Positions 40,441 to 52,958 of a stretch of 64,000 nucleotides of DNA are shown piece by piece (the first letter of the stretch is position 1; the number at the start of each line of letters is the position of its first letter). Both the position numbers and the translations under genes were made by a program. The DNA lies in NCBI RefSeq assembly GCF_027744825.2, contig NC_071345.1, forward strand, positions 8,453,501 through 8,517,500, read 5' to 3'. The notes under the pieces were generated by a model. That model was not told the origin of the DNA, searched no databases, and worked only from the letters and a program-made list of their open reading frames with translations. The stretch is from Synchiropus splendidus (lineage: Eukaryota > Chordata > Actinopteri > Syngnathiformes > Callionymidae).

Positions 40441-41829
40441 GGCTCATGTTTGCCTTTTCATTTGCAGAGTGTGTTTACATGACAAATCACAAGTGGGACG
40501 ATGAGATGCAGACAGGTCACCGGAGAAGCTCTGTCGTCATGGTTACTGTTGAAAAGCTAGTTGCCCGGACAACAGGAGGCAGAAGGAGGTTTTGTTCTGT
40601 CTTGCCTGATATTTGTGTGTCTGAGTCATAACAATTGTTAACTTGTGAGTTCCATTGTAGCTCAGCCATTTTGGAACCAAAACACAAGACACTTTTTTTT
40701 TTTATATTCAATAGTGAAATGTTTTTGTTGATGATGTAGGAAGGATGTTCAGTGAGGCGTCACATGGAAGAGGCACAACTGTGAAGACAAATGTTAAAAG
40801 TGGAGAAAAAAAAATCAAAAGCTCTAAGAGCCCAAACCCTAACACCTCATACATTAGCGTTCGCAGCTCTACTCAAGTGTTGCAGCGTCTCTCAGTCACA
40901 AGGTTTCTGTGAATCAAGGTCTGCAGATGATTATGAAACCAAAAATTCTGATGGAAATGTTGCGTTGTTTACTAATGTGGCACTTCAGTTTCACTTCACC
41001 ATCAGAATAAACGCTTCTGCTTTTTTAATGGAGTGCAATAGAATATGTAGGGAAGGTTTCTCACCAACCTGCCCAGATGCATCACTGTTTGGACAAATGG
41101 CAGCAGACAGAAGGCCTCGGGACAGAGAGTCATCCCGGGAGGAGGCAAACATGTGGAACGTGTCCGTGAAGAGGCCTCAGCTCACTGGACTGCTGACTCT
41201 GGCCATGCTTGGTAATCACATTTCCCAGCTGAGAGAAACAATGCATTACACTTAAACCTCTCACAGCTCACTCTTTAACTGCCTCATGCCAGGGATACCA
41301 GACCTGAGCAATGGATGCTGGTCAGTAAAGGGTTTGTGATGAGACAACTGACTTGCGCTTGAGACACATGGAGTCATGACGATGAGTGTTGAGGTCAGAA
41401 ATGCTGCATGCATGTCAGGACTGTCACCTCAGCGTGACTCAGGACGAATATCTTCAGTGCCACTTCATTGTCACGCTGTCTACACAATGATCTGGCCACA
41501 CTGGTCAACAACTGCTGCTATAAGTAATTTATAACAGTTCGATGCAAAAAAAAGCGGATTCCAACAAATCTCGAAAATTAAATAAGTGTATTTACAAAGA
41601 CCATCTTATCAAATAAACGACTTTAATGTCATCGATTGTGAGAGTAGAGGGTGCCATCTAGTGGTGGAGTATTTTAAAACATGCGCAAGACTTTCTACAA
41701 GTGAAAAATCGACATTTTAAACTTAACTCGGGCTATGGGCGCTGAAATATTGCTATGGGAATTTTGATTTTAATAAAAATGTATTTATTATGCCTTTAAA
41801 ACTGAGAGATAACATTTGTGTTTATGCAC
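40441..41829. other. Spacer between convergent cd164 and cep57l1
   Basis: A 154-codon plus-strand frame (40,791-41,255) is the longest here but is unlike any family I know and has no splice or promoter support. A CTCF-type core lies at 41,653-41,664. Otherwise nothing is supported. Confidence 0.4.
41653..41664 (-). promoter_or_regulatory. Candidate CTCF site
   Basis: Plus-strand GCCATCTAGTGG is CCACTAGATGGC on the minus strand, matching the degenerate CTCF core CCASYAGRKGGC at all twelve positions. It lies between the convergent 3' ends of cd164 and cep57l1. Confidence 0.4.
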
Positions 41830-41835
41830 TTTATT
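41830..41835 (-). terminator. cep57l1: Candidate cep57l1 polyadenylation signal
   Basis: TTTATT on plus gives AATAAA on minus, 231-236 nt past the cep57l1 stop. Confidence 0.55.
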
Positions 41836-42065
41836 AAAAATTGGTTACACATAGAGTACATCTCACAAAACAGAGTCCATTTAAAAGTATGAATCAGCCG
41901 TCAATGTTTGACCACAAGATGTCAGCTCCGATCCAAAATATATTCCTGTTTTTCTCGGCAAGAAAACAGGCGGAGGTCTTCAGAGGAGAGGAAAACAGGA
42001 GTCCCTGGGGAGGTTTTGTTCAATCAGCTGTGGCATCAAAGGAGGCGGCACAGGGGTCCTGTTCT

Positions 42066-45000
42066 TCAAGTCTCCCACAAGAGGTCGTCTTGTTTAAGAC
42101 AGCTGCGCAGTTTTTGAGTCTCTCTGAGGATCTGCAGGTTTTTCTGAGTGGCCAGACCTGACTTCTTGCTCTGTTTGGGTCCGAAAGGAGAAGGAACCGG
42201 CGTCCTCCGTTTCTGAACCTCGCTGTTGCACTGCCGCTGTCCACTGCCCTCTTTCAGTGTTAAGACCTGAGGAGCATATAAACAAAGTATGCTTCAGGCA
42301 TCAGCGTACTACACAAGATTTCCAGTTTCTCTACAACATACTGTCTGGCCATGTTGTCTCAGTTTTGTGATATGAGCTCCTTTTTCCTCCATTCGTTTCG
42401 CCAACATTTCCAGCTCCCTCTGCAACTCCCCCCTCTGCTCCTGGTTAACAGTCGATTCCATCTGGCTCACCAGCTCCTGGTGCTCGCTGTCAAAACACAG
42501 ACAAATGAATCACCACATCTGGATTATCACTTAAATTCGGTGAACAAACGCCATCACAAAAAGCCCAAAATCTCACAAGCTCATTCTTCCCAGCTCGTCC
42601 TGCAGAGCCAGTAGGATGTCAGACAAAGATTCCAGGCTCTGCACTGTTTGTTCTGGCTCGGAGCGATCGTGAGAGGAAAAGTGTTTCTGGAGGTTCTTCT
42701 TGGCCGCGGAGCTGGGCCTCTGCAGAGCGCTGATTCGCTCGCACAGGTGAGGCTGGTGGTGCTTCATCAGGTGGAGGATGCCCTGCACGTTGGCGTGGAC
42801 CGAGTGGCTTGGACTGGTCGACTACAGCGAACCAAGACCAATCATCATCGAGAAAAGAAGTAAAAAAAAATAAAATCGACTTTAATATTCACAAACTTTA
42901 TCATTACTGAGGAGACGTGGACTTACAGTTCCTGCAACAAAGGGCATCTGCTGGTGTCTTAATCGGCTCGGCGAGTCAAAGTCTCTCTTTCCACAAGTCC
43001 TCTGGACAAAAACATGACAGCATTGAAGCATGAAAGTTAACCATCTGACGCCACAATTAAAATACCAAGTTGGGCTTTTCTGTTTGCTTCTTCTGCTTTG
43101 GCTCTTTCGGGGACACCAGCTGAAGTGTGAGGTCCAAATCTCGCTGAAGCTGTATCATAACATATTTGTATTCTTACTACTCCCATCAAAACCATTGGCA
43201 TCATTTTGAGCCGAGATTGTGTGTGTGTGTGAGAGTGTGTGTGTGTGTGTGTGTGTTTGAGCGACCTCACTAGCCTTTTCCTGTACCACTTTACGCTCGT
43301 GCTCCTCTTTCAGAAGCCTTTGCTCCAATAGAGTGAGCTTCACCTGAAATTCAACACAAAAGTGGACTGAATTGCTTGCTCAGCGCTTTCTGAGGGATAA
43401 ATAAAGGACAAACCTCAGCACGACTCTGTGTTTTACTCAGCTTGAGACACTCTGCCTCAAGTTTCTTCAGCTTGTCCCGATGTGTTGGGCTGTTGCGGCT
43501 GCTCGACTCGCGCTTCTGCACAGTTGCCTGCATCAAGAAAACTCAGGTTGATTTTTTTCCCTCTGCCAAGGTGGTTCAACAGTGTTGGTTTATCTGTCGG
43601 TCTGTCCGTGTTCAAAATAACTTGAAAAGCTATGGAAGGATTTGGATGAAGTGTTTGTCACTGGGAAGATTGAGTTGTGGTGGACTGGCACTTGGTTGTA
43701 GTTTTGAGAGTAGTGTTGCTAAGCGTGGTGGTAGCAGTCATGGCAGTAGATTTGGGAATCACAGTGAGCGATGGTAGTTTACGTAGTTGGATGAAGTAGC
43801 AAAAGTAACAGATACTCTTAGTAGAAGTCGTTACCGGACAAACTATAAGATGGAAAAGTACAACAACAGAATGCAGTAACAGAACTAAATGTGGTGGTGT
43901 GAGTTGAATTAGTAGGTCGACAAGCAGCAGGAAGATAAAGCTAAAAGGAGCAAACAAATTGTTGTACTTGCTAGTAGTGATTGCGCAGTGGGTGGAATAA
44001 ACCGATAGTGGAAGTAGTAATATGAGCTGTGTTATGAACTCCATCAAGGAGGTCATGTGATTGCAGAACTTGGCAAAAGCAGGGTCCATGAATCAGTTTA
44101 AGCTGAATCCAGAGATACACAGCTCTTTCTTCTTTCTTGCTCGCTGTGTGTTGTGCGAGTGAGCTCAGTTGAGAGCTTATAATTTAAGCACTGGTGAGTG
44201 TAGAGGCTCTAAGTGTCATAGCTGTGGTTTAGTGCTGGAAGCACTGGTAATTAGATGTAGTAGTTAAAGTAAAAAATGATTAATGGGACGAGAACTATGA
44301 TAGAAAACTCGACCAGCATGTGGAGTGGTAGTGTTAATGGGCAGCAAGGCAACATTTGAGACTCTGGACCAGGGAATTCAGAGGGAGCAGAAAGGAATCA
44401 TGACTCTACTTGATTCTCCATCACAGCTTTCTTCTCCGCCTTCACGTTTTCCACCATGTTCTTCATGTATTCCAGTTGCTTCCCCAGAACCTGACAGCGA
44501 GACTCGGCAGCTTGCAACTTAGAGTCCAGCTCTGAAATGAGCAGAATCACCGGTTTAACTTTGGAGGATGTGACCGTGCTGACGTTGACGGACCTTTCTT
44601 GCTGGCCTTGACATTCTGAGCGTCCCGAGATGGCGTTGGTGTGTTGACTGCGTGCGTCGCAGCCAGTGGTTGTATCCTCTGGGATGCATGGGTGACCTGC
44701 TGGTAGCGATTTTCTGTTTCTTGTCGTTCCTTCTCCAGCTGCTTTATCTTTCCCTGGAGGGTCTGCAGTGCTTCCAAGACAGCTGGGACACAGAGGAAAC
44801 TGCCTGTTATACATACATGCATTGCATACATGCACCATGCCTCACCTCTGCTCTGTATATTGGGTCTCGTCTCAGGAACCTGCGGACCAGCAGAGGCGCC
44901 CAAAGCAAAATCTGGGATTCTGGGGATCGGCAGGACTCTGTCAGGAGGTTGGTAGTAGCTTCCAATGTAGCTGTTTCTGGACGGTGAGTCTAAACCCTGC

Positions 45001-45327
45001 AGACAAAAGTGGCTTAGCAGACTAAACGCAAATATTAGATAAATAAAAAAAATCCACGATCATCCCGATGTGCGTTATTTACGGTGTTTCACTTTGAACG
45101 CTACGTTGCTCACTCTTTTGCAGCCCCTTTCAAACAACTACACTTTACTTTATTGAAGCACAAAAGTCGATCATCTTCTTGAACACATCTAGTCGAACAG
45201 TACAAACATAGGTTTCCAACAGCAACCGCTGTCAGCGACTAGCAGCTGGCGCTCAGTGCAGCTTAGCTACATTAGCTAACGGCTATCAACTGTTACCTGA
45301 CTGTGATGAGAGTCCATTCTTTGACAT
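42066..45327 (-). CDS. cep57l1: Centrosomal protein 57-like 1 (complete)
   Basis: CEP57-family coiled-coil proteins act at the pericentriolar material and in microtubule attachment. Eleven coding exons join in frame: 45297-45327, 44846-44989, 44594-44782, 44410-44531, 43414-43527, 43266-43343, 43066-43149, 42927-43001, 42577-42821, 42342-42486 and 42066-42266, giving 475 residues (human CEP57L1 460, CEP57 500). A coiled coil runs from about 60 to 230 (LQTLQGKIKQLEKERQETE, GKQLEYMKNMVENVKAEKK). MPFVAGT (273-279) and NVQGILHLMKHH (290-301) are CEP57-family motifs, then LLALQDELGRMSFEHQEL and the C-terminal DDLLWET. Some parts look closer to CEP57, but synteny with cd164 and sesn1 favours CEP57L1. 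Exon 2 uses the acceptor GGTTTAG|ACTC, since the nearer CAG breaks the frame. Confidence 0.9.
43219..43257. repeat. (TG)n microsatellite in cep57l1 intron 6
   Basis: TG units interrupted by GAGA lie 9-47 nt inside the intron from the donor of cep57l1 exon 6, in the 116-bp intron between exons 6 and 7. Confidence 0.9.
43528..44409 (-). other. cep57l1: cep57l1 intron 4
   Basis: This is the longest intron of the gene (882 bp). A 143-codon minus-strand frame inside is low-complexity (Thr/Ser/Leu-rich) and reads as chance. Nothing else is seen. Confidence 0.5.
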
Positions 45328-46392
45328 ATTCCTTGTGATCCGTCACCGCTATACACACTTATACAGCGAGGGTTCGCTGAAAATACACTGGGCGTGATTT
45401 TGTTTTGACGAACCCGCGGTCCTTGTGGCTGTCAGTCCGGACGGTTTAAATTTCCCTCCTCTTTGCTGCTTGACTGTAGTTCCGCCTCTGCGCCGCTGAC
45501 GCCTCAAAACAATAGCCGTTAAAATAAAAATATTTATTAGGAAAAAAAGTATTAATTCGTTCGTAATTTTATCAACATTTATATTTCTTTAAAAACCAGG
45601 AAGAAGCGAAGACTACCTGAGTCAAGCCCGCACCAAAAACCAAACTCCGCAATTCCACAGTGCTCGTGTAATGCGAGCATTACGGTAATGTGCGAGGTTT
45701 CTCTGCAGCTTCTCTATACAGTAAACAAGCGGGTTGAGCATCCACCCATTTTCCACTGTTTATTCAAGAGGTGCGGGGGCAGCCGATGGAAAGAGGTCCA
45801 GGCGTCGCTCCAGCTTTGATTTCATACAGAAAAAGACCACACTGAACCACCAGACAATGAAACCTAGGGAACAACATAGAATAACCCACATGTTCACACC
45901 ACGACACACTTATAGTTGTGAAGTCTACATTTATTGGAGCTATTTTTGTATCTGTTTACAACAAACACCTGTCCCCTCTTGAATAAACACATTCATCAGA
46001 TGGCACATGATGCTATTTTCACAAGTCCTGCTGTGGTGGACATAATCTCTGTCGTCACAACAATAAGTCACATGAAGGCACAAAATTCTACCATTAAACC
46101 TCCATTAGAATTTAAGATTATCCGCATTTATTAAGAAAATAAGGACTCATGCAGAAAAAAAATCTGTAATACAGAGGAAGAGTAGACAATAGTGCAAGGT
46201 GACCTAGGTCTGTATCTGCTCACTAGTTCTCAACCCACATAAAGAAGTGGCATGCAAGCTATTTCAAATGGCTTTTTTCCTTTTAAATTATTCATTTCGA
46301 TGTCCTCAATAGATGGCCAAATTTAAAACCGGTTAAGGTGCTTGCAAATCCGTCCTATTCTAATGTTGAGGTGAGATTGGGAATAAAATAAA
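45328..46392. other. cep57l1 5' flank and divergent spacer towards sesn1
   Basis: The first 200 bases are the cep57l1 5' UTR and promoter, moderately GC-rich with no TATA box. Beyond that the DNA is AT-rich and no exon is supported. Confidence 0.4.
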
Positions 46393-46832
46393 TTGAGAAT
46401 GAGATTTATTTTAAGAAATGTAATTCTTCCACCGTCATTTTGCCCCCGTCTGTTTGTATTGGGTGATCCACATCCGCTAGAGGCTCTTCCAACACCTCTG
46501 GCGGAGTGGGTGCAAACGTCCTTGATGCTGGGGAGGAAACTCATTGTTTCTCACTGGAAGGAAAAACTATTACCTTCATTGAAATTGTGGTTTTCCACAC
46601 TGGAAATTGTGATGGCTTATGAACGCCTTTCATTTAGACTTATCAACCGAAGTGAATGATACAATGATAAATGGCGAAAATATTTTCCCTTTATTAATAA
46701 ATCTTGCCCTAATACTCAGGTACTAAATTAGACCAATTTATGTGTAACAGTGTAAGTGACTGAATGTTCTCAGCATCTGCCTATTTCTATCACTGTTCTT
46801 ATTCTATACAGAAAACTGTATGTATGTATGCT
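46393..46832 (+). mobile_element. L1-like ORF2 C-terminal fragment
   Basis: The plus strand encodes LFVLGDPHPLEALPTPLAEW, GRKLIVSHWKEK and LWFSTLEIVMAYERLSFRL, which is the C-terminal tail of a fish L1-type ORF2. The rest of the ORF is missing, so it is a 5'-truncated relic. The left boundary is approximate. The family differs from that of the copy in gen1 intron 2. Confidence 0.75.

Positions 46833-46909
<77 letters not shown>
46833..46909. repeat. (TG)n(TA)n compound microsatellite
   Basis: About 13 TG units run into about 25 TA units directly downstream of the L1 fragment, and may have grown from its 3' end. Confidence 0.95.
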
Positions 46910-46912
<3 letters not shown>

Positions 46913-47299
46913 CTATTTTTATGTCATTCTTCGACGTGTAATGTAAACACTCAAGCAATGTTTGTGTTTTTTCCCCATGAATATAAATATTTCATTTAAA
47001 AAAATAATAAAAAAGCCCTGCAGTGTGCATTGGCATCATCTACCCTGAGTTCTTACCGGTGTCTGTTTGTCTTATGCTTGGGATAAACAACAGAAGGGGC
47101 GGGAGTCGGTGGGCGAGCCTGACGAAATGCATCATGGGAGATGTAATTCTTTTCAGTCAGTATTGCTCAATACAAACAAACGGAAGTCCCCTGACATAGC
47201 ACTCATATCCCATAATTCCGTGCTGCTCGAGCATGGCAATTCCCCAGCAACCAACCACGCAAGAACGAAGCTTTCACCCCGCCCTTGGTTTCCGAACGC

Positions 47300-47447
47300 C
47301 TCCGTTCATTGGCTCGCGTGAGTGACAATCTTATGTTTACCACTAAGTTGTCGCCGCCTACCGTTCCTGCTGTGGGACTGAGCGGCTGGTCAGTGCAGAA
47401 GCAAGGCGTCCCGCTGCAGGAGACCTGACCCAAAGAATGTGAATAAA
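47300..47447 (+). other. sesn1: Probable sesn1 non-coding first exon
   Basis: A GC-richer stretch ends in a good donor (AATAAA|GTGAGT) at 47447/47448, 2.4 kb before the acceptor of the coding exon. The transcription start is estimated. The position, about 2 kb from the cep57l1 start on the opposite strand, agrees with the head-to-head SESN1/CEP57L1 arrangement remembered for human 6q21. Confidence 0.5.
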
Positions 47448-48187
47448 GTGAGTATTCGGGAATGACACTCAAGATATCGGTTACATACTATGAGTTGAGC
47501 GTGTCGCGGTACTCGTCTTAGCAAGGCCGAGTCATTTTTGGTCTGGTGTCTTTGTTAAAGGGCAGCTTGAAAGACTGTCACGAAAAAAAGGGCAGAGAAA
47601 GATTGAATGAACCTTTAAGAAGTGACTGAAAATAGTCGCGTTTCCTTACATTTGAGTGCATTAAATTCATCTCGGTGCTGTTTTGGGTTCCTGCAAGCCT
47701 GTGGTTTACGTAGAGCTGTGACTGGTAAACAATTTCCATCGTACGTTTCGCCCCCCTGCAAGTACAATCTTACGTCACAATGAATCGTTTTCTGGTTCTG
47801 ACATGATGTTTTTTTTTTCTGAACATGGAGTAGTTTAGTAGTTTAATGATAAAAGTGGTGTTGAGGCTGAATTAGACCGTTTTTGTAATTGACATTTGTT
47901 TTGTGAATTTGATTTCTTTATGTTTAAATGGCTATAATCCTGTTGTTTAATTTATCGTGTTGACAACCTTGTGCAGCCCACACTAACACTGTTGACACGC
48001 CCTGCTGTCAAAACAGGTGAATTAAACCAAAGCAATTCCCAATGAAGTAGAATCTGCCGGGTGACAACGGGACACTATCACACATTAGACATTTGACATA
48101 TTGGACAAAGAAACATTTTATTTGGTCATAAGAGTTAAGATAGTAAAAATAGACACCTGACAGAATGCCAGATGAGCTGGTGTAAAT

Positions 48188-49284
48188 CAGTGTTTTTCAA
48201 CCTTGGACACACCACCTTGGCCAAGGCACAATTGTGCTTTGTTCGAAACTGTAGAAAATCCCTTTTGAATCATTGAAAAGCTGTCGCTTCTGACACTTGG
48301 CTATGTTGGCATAGTATTTACAGACCTTTGTTTAAAAATGTATCCGGATAGGTGTGGACAACATGGCAAAAATATCATATCACAATGGAATTATTATTTT
48401 TTAAAATCACCGTGTGAATTTTACCACAGTCTTCTTTGCAAAGAACGTATCAGAAGGTGAAAAACCAAGGGCACTGTTGCAACATGAAAGGTGGCTTTCA
48501 ATGAACGTGGAACTTGGTGAAATATCAGTGACGACATTGACTGTTTGCTTTCTTCACAACAGTCATTTTAACAGGATTTAAATGCACTAAAACCCTCAAT
48601 ATCTCACTGAAAAGGATATATTTCAGTGGAACAATTTTGAAGAAAATAAAAGCTCCAGCATGCAATGTCTGATTTTTGAACTTGATTATTAACTGAGCAT
48701 ATTACTTTTTTTTTCACATTCTTTAAAGTAGGAATACTGACTCCCAGCACAGTTTCTTAATCAGTGCAAACCACAAAGCTAAGTTTGAACTGCCTTAATG
48801 ATGGCATACAGTTCCTCATTTACTTTCTTTTGCATAATTTTATTCTAGTTTTGGAGAGTTTCCAGACAAATCTTTCACAGTCATTTTTTTCTGCTTGCTT
48901 CATAACAATTCTTATGCATGGTGTATCACATTTTTGAGTGCATTTATTTGGTTCTGCATTTAGTTATAAGCCAGTTATTAAACAACAATATAAACCTTGA
49001 TGCCCTATGAGTGTTGATAAAGATTTAGCGATTAGCGCTGTTAGCTCTGCGGTGAAGACAGTCTTCAGCGTTGTGAGTGAGATGTCGAACCATCATTCTG
49101 AGAGTCTGATAGAACTACTGTGTGTACAATGTGACCATAACAATCCATGAAATCTCACTTTGGCTGATCATCAACATATTCTAATTGTTCATGATGTATT
49201 GTCATTATATCACGCCCCAATCTCTGAGCGAATGAGGTTATATTGAAAATTTCCTACGGCGCACATGGCGCTTGAAAGACACTG
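48188..49284. mobile_element. Non-autonomous hAT-like element in sesn1 intron 1
   Basis: The ends are inverted: CAGTGTTTTTCAACC at 48188-48202 and TTGAAAGACACTG at 49272-49284. The flanking 8-mers GTGTAAAT and ATGTAGAT agree at six of eight bases, as an old hAT target duplication would. The left end also has ACACACC and the right end GCGCACATGGCG just inside, like other fish hAT ends. The 1.1 kb interior has no transposase frame. Confidence 0.65.
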
Positions 49285-49495
49285 ATGTAGATTATATGAC
49301 ATGGTGATTTTTAGTGGGGGTAAGGCTGAGATGAAAAAGCAGGAGAGACCTCAGGAAAAGAAGTAGAGGAAGGCAACCAATGAGCTTCATGCATGTTAAA
49401 AATAATGTGTTGAAGAGGACAATAACCTATGGTGCAATAACCTATTTTAATCTAGTTTAATTTTAACTTTTTTATTTTTTATTATTTTCAATTTT

Positions 49496-49596
49496 ATTGA
49501 CTGCATGCCCTTTCTTGCCTCTATTGCTGCTGGAAATGTAAATTTCCTGGAGGGAGTCATCCCAAAGGGATCAATAAAGTCTAGTCTTAGTCTAAA
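49496..49596 (+). mobile_element. 3' tail of an L2/CR1-like non-LTR retrotransposon
   Basis: The run TGCTGCTGGAAATGTAAATT, then CCCAAAGGGATCAATAAAGT, is the typical end of fish L2-like LINE copies (GGGATCAATAAAGT). Only the tail is recognisable. Confidence 0.55.
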
Positions 49597-49915
49597 TATC
49601 TGGGAAGGAAGATCAAGGTAGGTTATGGTGGATTTGTTGTGGCAACCCATGATGGGAAGTCAAAGAAGATGTAATATACGAAACAGTGGTTGCACATTAT
49701 TGGCACCTTTGAAAGTACCCTCCAGGAGACGAAGTCAGAATTAACTTCTGATCTGTAGTGATCAACCTGTTTATTCCCAATGTCAATATGGTAATAATTA
49801 ATTCCCCATAAATCAGTCATAGTATCAAAGTTAAAATGATTTCATGTCAATGACAGCATATTTTCTTGTTACAGCCCTCTGCGAAATACAACAAGCAGTA
49901 TTCCCACATCAAAAA

Positions 49916-50188
49916 ATGGAAGCTCAGGACCAGGATTCTGCCGGGAGGTGGGTTGGGCTGGGAAGCCGGGATGCCAGTTCCAGAATCGAAGCCATGGAGC
50001 ACATTCGTCAGGACGTTCTGAGCAAAGTCAAGGCGATCGGGCCGCTGCCGCCCGTCTCACCAGGTGCGTCGGGAAGCCCCCCAAACAGTGATGTGAACGA
50101 CACCTTGGCTCATCTCCTCATGCTGTCCAAACGGTGTCCCTTTGAAGACGTCCGTGATCAATGCATCCTTGTTCTCCAGGCGGTGCAG
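49916..50188 (+). CDS. sesn1: Sestrin 1, first coding exon of the long isoform (partial gene)
   Basis: Sestrin 1 is a p53- and stress-induced protein that restrains mTORC1 through GATOR2 and supports antioxidant defence. The exon spans 49875-50188, with the ATG at 49916, and gives 91 residues ending in phase 0. It matches the long SESN1 isoform N-terminus: RWVGLGSRDASSRIEAMEHI, then TLAHLLMLSKRCPFEDVRDQ. Upstream of the ATG is 41 nt of UTR after a TTGTTACAG acceptor. The body (starting ELGIRIPRPLG in vertebrates) was not found, so it lies beyond the right edge after a long intron. The short-isoform first exon was also not found. Confidence 0.87.
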
Positions 50189-52958
50189 GTAGGAAACACT
50201 CACTGTTCATCCTTTCACCCTGGACTTTTGTTTTATTGTCCTGTTGACCTCTGTTCCTGTCTTCACCTCATCATTACTATGACAAACATTAACTGAAAGC
50301 CGTGTAAACACTACTGGCTATTTTAGCCGCATGGACAACCTCTAACTGGAGGACTTTTAAATTATGAGCATCATAGCTTTCACATTTAAATGAAGGATGA
50401 TCTATTTGATTTGCATTCGCATGAAAATGAGGAACCCTTTCTTTGCTACAAAGGAGCGGTCGTGCCCTTGCTGCCTTTAATTTGTGTTTATGCTTAAGTG
50501 TTTTTGGTAGCTGGAGGGTAGGGGCAGCACAGAGAGATGAGAGAGGGAGAAAGCTGCTTTGCGGGTTTAGCGGTGCACCACAGTAGACACCGTCTGGTAT
50601 TTTTGAATTATGCTAAGCTGCATTTACAGATGGATCGCTAAAGGGTGCATTTGTGAGCCCAGCGTGGCAGCTCATGTCCACAGCTCGAAGACCCCCTCAC
50701 ACACATTCACCTTTCTCACACTGACGGGGATGTGAGGGGGGCAAAGGGAGGGGGCTCTGGCTCAGACAGACCTCTAATTCCAGCAGATCCTCTGATTAAA
50801 GCCAAAATCTTTGAGAGCGCAGACAGTCCTCTCCACAGTGTAACCCCTACTCTGCAATAGAGTGCAAAATACTGCTAACATCATCCATTAGTTGACAAAG
50901 TTAGAGAAGCTTATGAGGCCAACAATAATGCAATAATGATGAAGTCTAGAACAATCTGTGACGAATACGTTTAGAATACAAAGACACACCATGCTCAGCT
51001 TTCTCCGTCCTCAAATTCCATTTGACTATGACACCAGTGTTCATCCTGTCATGGTCTCAAGATTCTGGTCGTCTTTGTGTTGTCACTGCCTTTGGGTCTC
51101 ATGTCTTTTCTGGAATTTATATTATGTAATGTATGCATTTTGCTAATTCCTTGCATCTCTCAAACTGAAATGTAGTATTTGTAATATTTTGCTCGAAGTA
51201 CTCTTGACTTTTGCTGCAAATCCATTGCTTTGTATTTGAATAATTTTGGCAAAATAGATCTTATTTATTTTTTGCCTACTCTATTTACTCAGTTATTTTG
51301 AAGTCCATTTCACAGTGATAAACACCATCCTTTACCAGAATTGTTGCCCCAGTAGAGAGAATATTTGTGTCTACTACATTATAACAACAATGATGATATG
51401 AAATAATTTTTACTGATGGGCGTTGAAGTTTTGTTGTATTTTTTTTATTTATTATTTTATTATTTGTATAGTATTTTGTATCTTGTACTGAACTTAAGGC
51501 AAGAGTTTCACACAACTGACCCATATTTTAAACACAGTAAAAGTCATGAACTGAAAAAATATGTCCTTACATTAATAATAATATACCTGTCATGTGAAAT
51601 ATATATTATAACAGAAGGTTATATTAGTTTCTACATGAGTTTAAGATGTGTTTTTATGTGGACTAGAACAAGGATCCTGAACTTAAAAACATAACTGAAG
51701 TCACAAAAGTCCCATTGATTCAGTTCCTCCTCACTTGTGTCTATACATGGGATTTCCAGTGTATTAACTGTGGTTCCTGGTCATAGTTTGCAGTTGCTTC
51801 ATAACGGTGTGTCCTCAGTGCTACTGTTAGCTTCCAATTGTTTAATGCAGTAGGCCTATAAGATTAACAAATCACATAGACATCCATCACTATGTCCTCA
51901 CCAGGGCCCCAAACCACCTCTTTGTTTGCCTTATGTCTCTTTTTTTGCAATCTGCTTGTTATTCAAGGCGGCGAGTGAATATGCAGGACAAGCTGTGATC
52001 CCAGTTAATGGAACCAGCTTTTTAGCCCCAACTGTGTTTGTGGTGTTAAGTTGCCCCAGTGTTACTGAGACCTTTGGGTTAAAGGTTATCGGGTCATGTC
52101 TGAAAATAGGGTTGGGTTAGAGTGTGTTTGAGGAGGGGTCAGGTTCTCATAATCCGGGTCGGCTGAGGTGGATTCATGAGGGCAAAAATGGCTTGACCAT
52201 GCAATTCCTCATGAGCGGTCAGCGACGGAAGGCCATGTCATCGGGCGACTTGGGGAGCACGTGAAGGTGACCGACCTGTCTGGGCTTTATTGATTTAATG
52301 CTTGTGGACCGACGGAGACCTAACAGATGTGCTGTATGCTGATCAGAAGAGATAACAGTTGGGATTTGTTTGAGTCTATGAAGGGGGTGGGCAGACTCCA
52401 TCAGCTGGTCAGCATGTTCCCTGGCTGGTTGAAAGGCACCCAGTCTTGGTCGGCCTTGGCCGGGACAGAAAGAGGTTTCATTGTGTGATGTAATTGCGCC
52501 ATTGTGTTCGCACTCAACCCTAGGTTGAATTGAGAGCCGCTCTCGAATAGCTCCGGACATTTCAAACCTACTGCTTTTGCATTTTAAAGTCTGCGATGGC
52601 GGTGCACTGGTGGCTCACAGGGTGTTCTTGAGGTCTGGTTCTTTAATAGCAAGAATGCCAGATGCATTAACATTGCATCATCTATGGTTGATGTTGCATT
52701 ATTATTATGACACTTACACTACAGCCTGTGGTTATCGAGACTCGAATGAACTTAACTCACCAATAAGCTGCTTTTTTTAACCCAATATTATTGCACTACT
52801 TTTATTTTATATATATTTTTTTGCCTTTGAAATGCTATTGATGGCATGGAGCCATGGAGCCTAACCCATGGTACAACAGGTGACAGGAGAGAACTTCAAA
52901 ATATTTCAGATTAGAGCCTTATGAAAATGTATTTAAAAATTGTTGGTCTGTTTTGCAG

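Noticed and set aside
40791..41255. 154-codon plus-strand open frame between cd164 and cep57l1
   Set aside because: No family resemblance, no splice or promoter signals, and it lies beyond the cd164 polyadenylation signal. Length alone is weak evidence in 64 kb.
43658..44089. 143-codon minus-strand frame inside cep57l1 intron 4
   Set aside because: Thr/Ser/Leu low complexity, wholly intronic, and not joined to neighbouring exons in phase.
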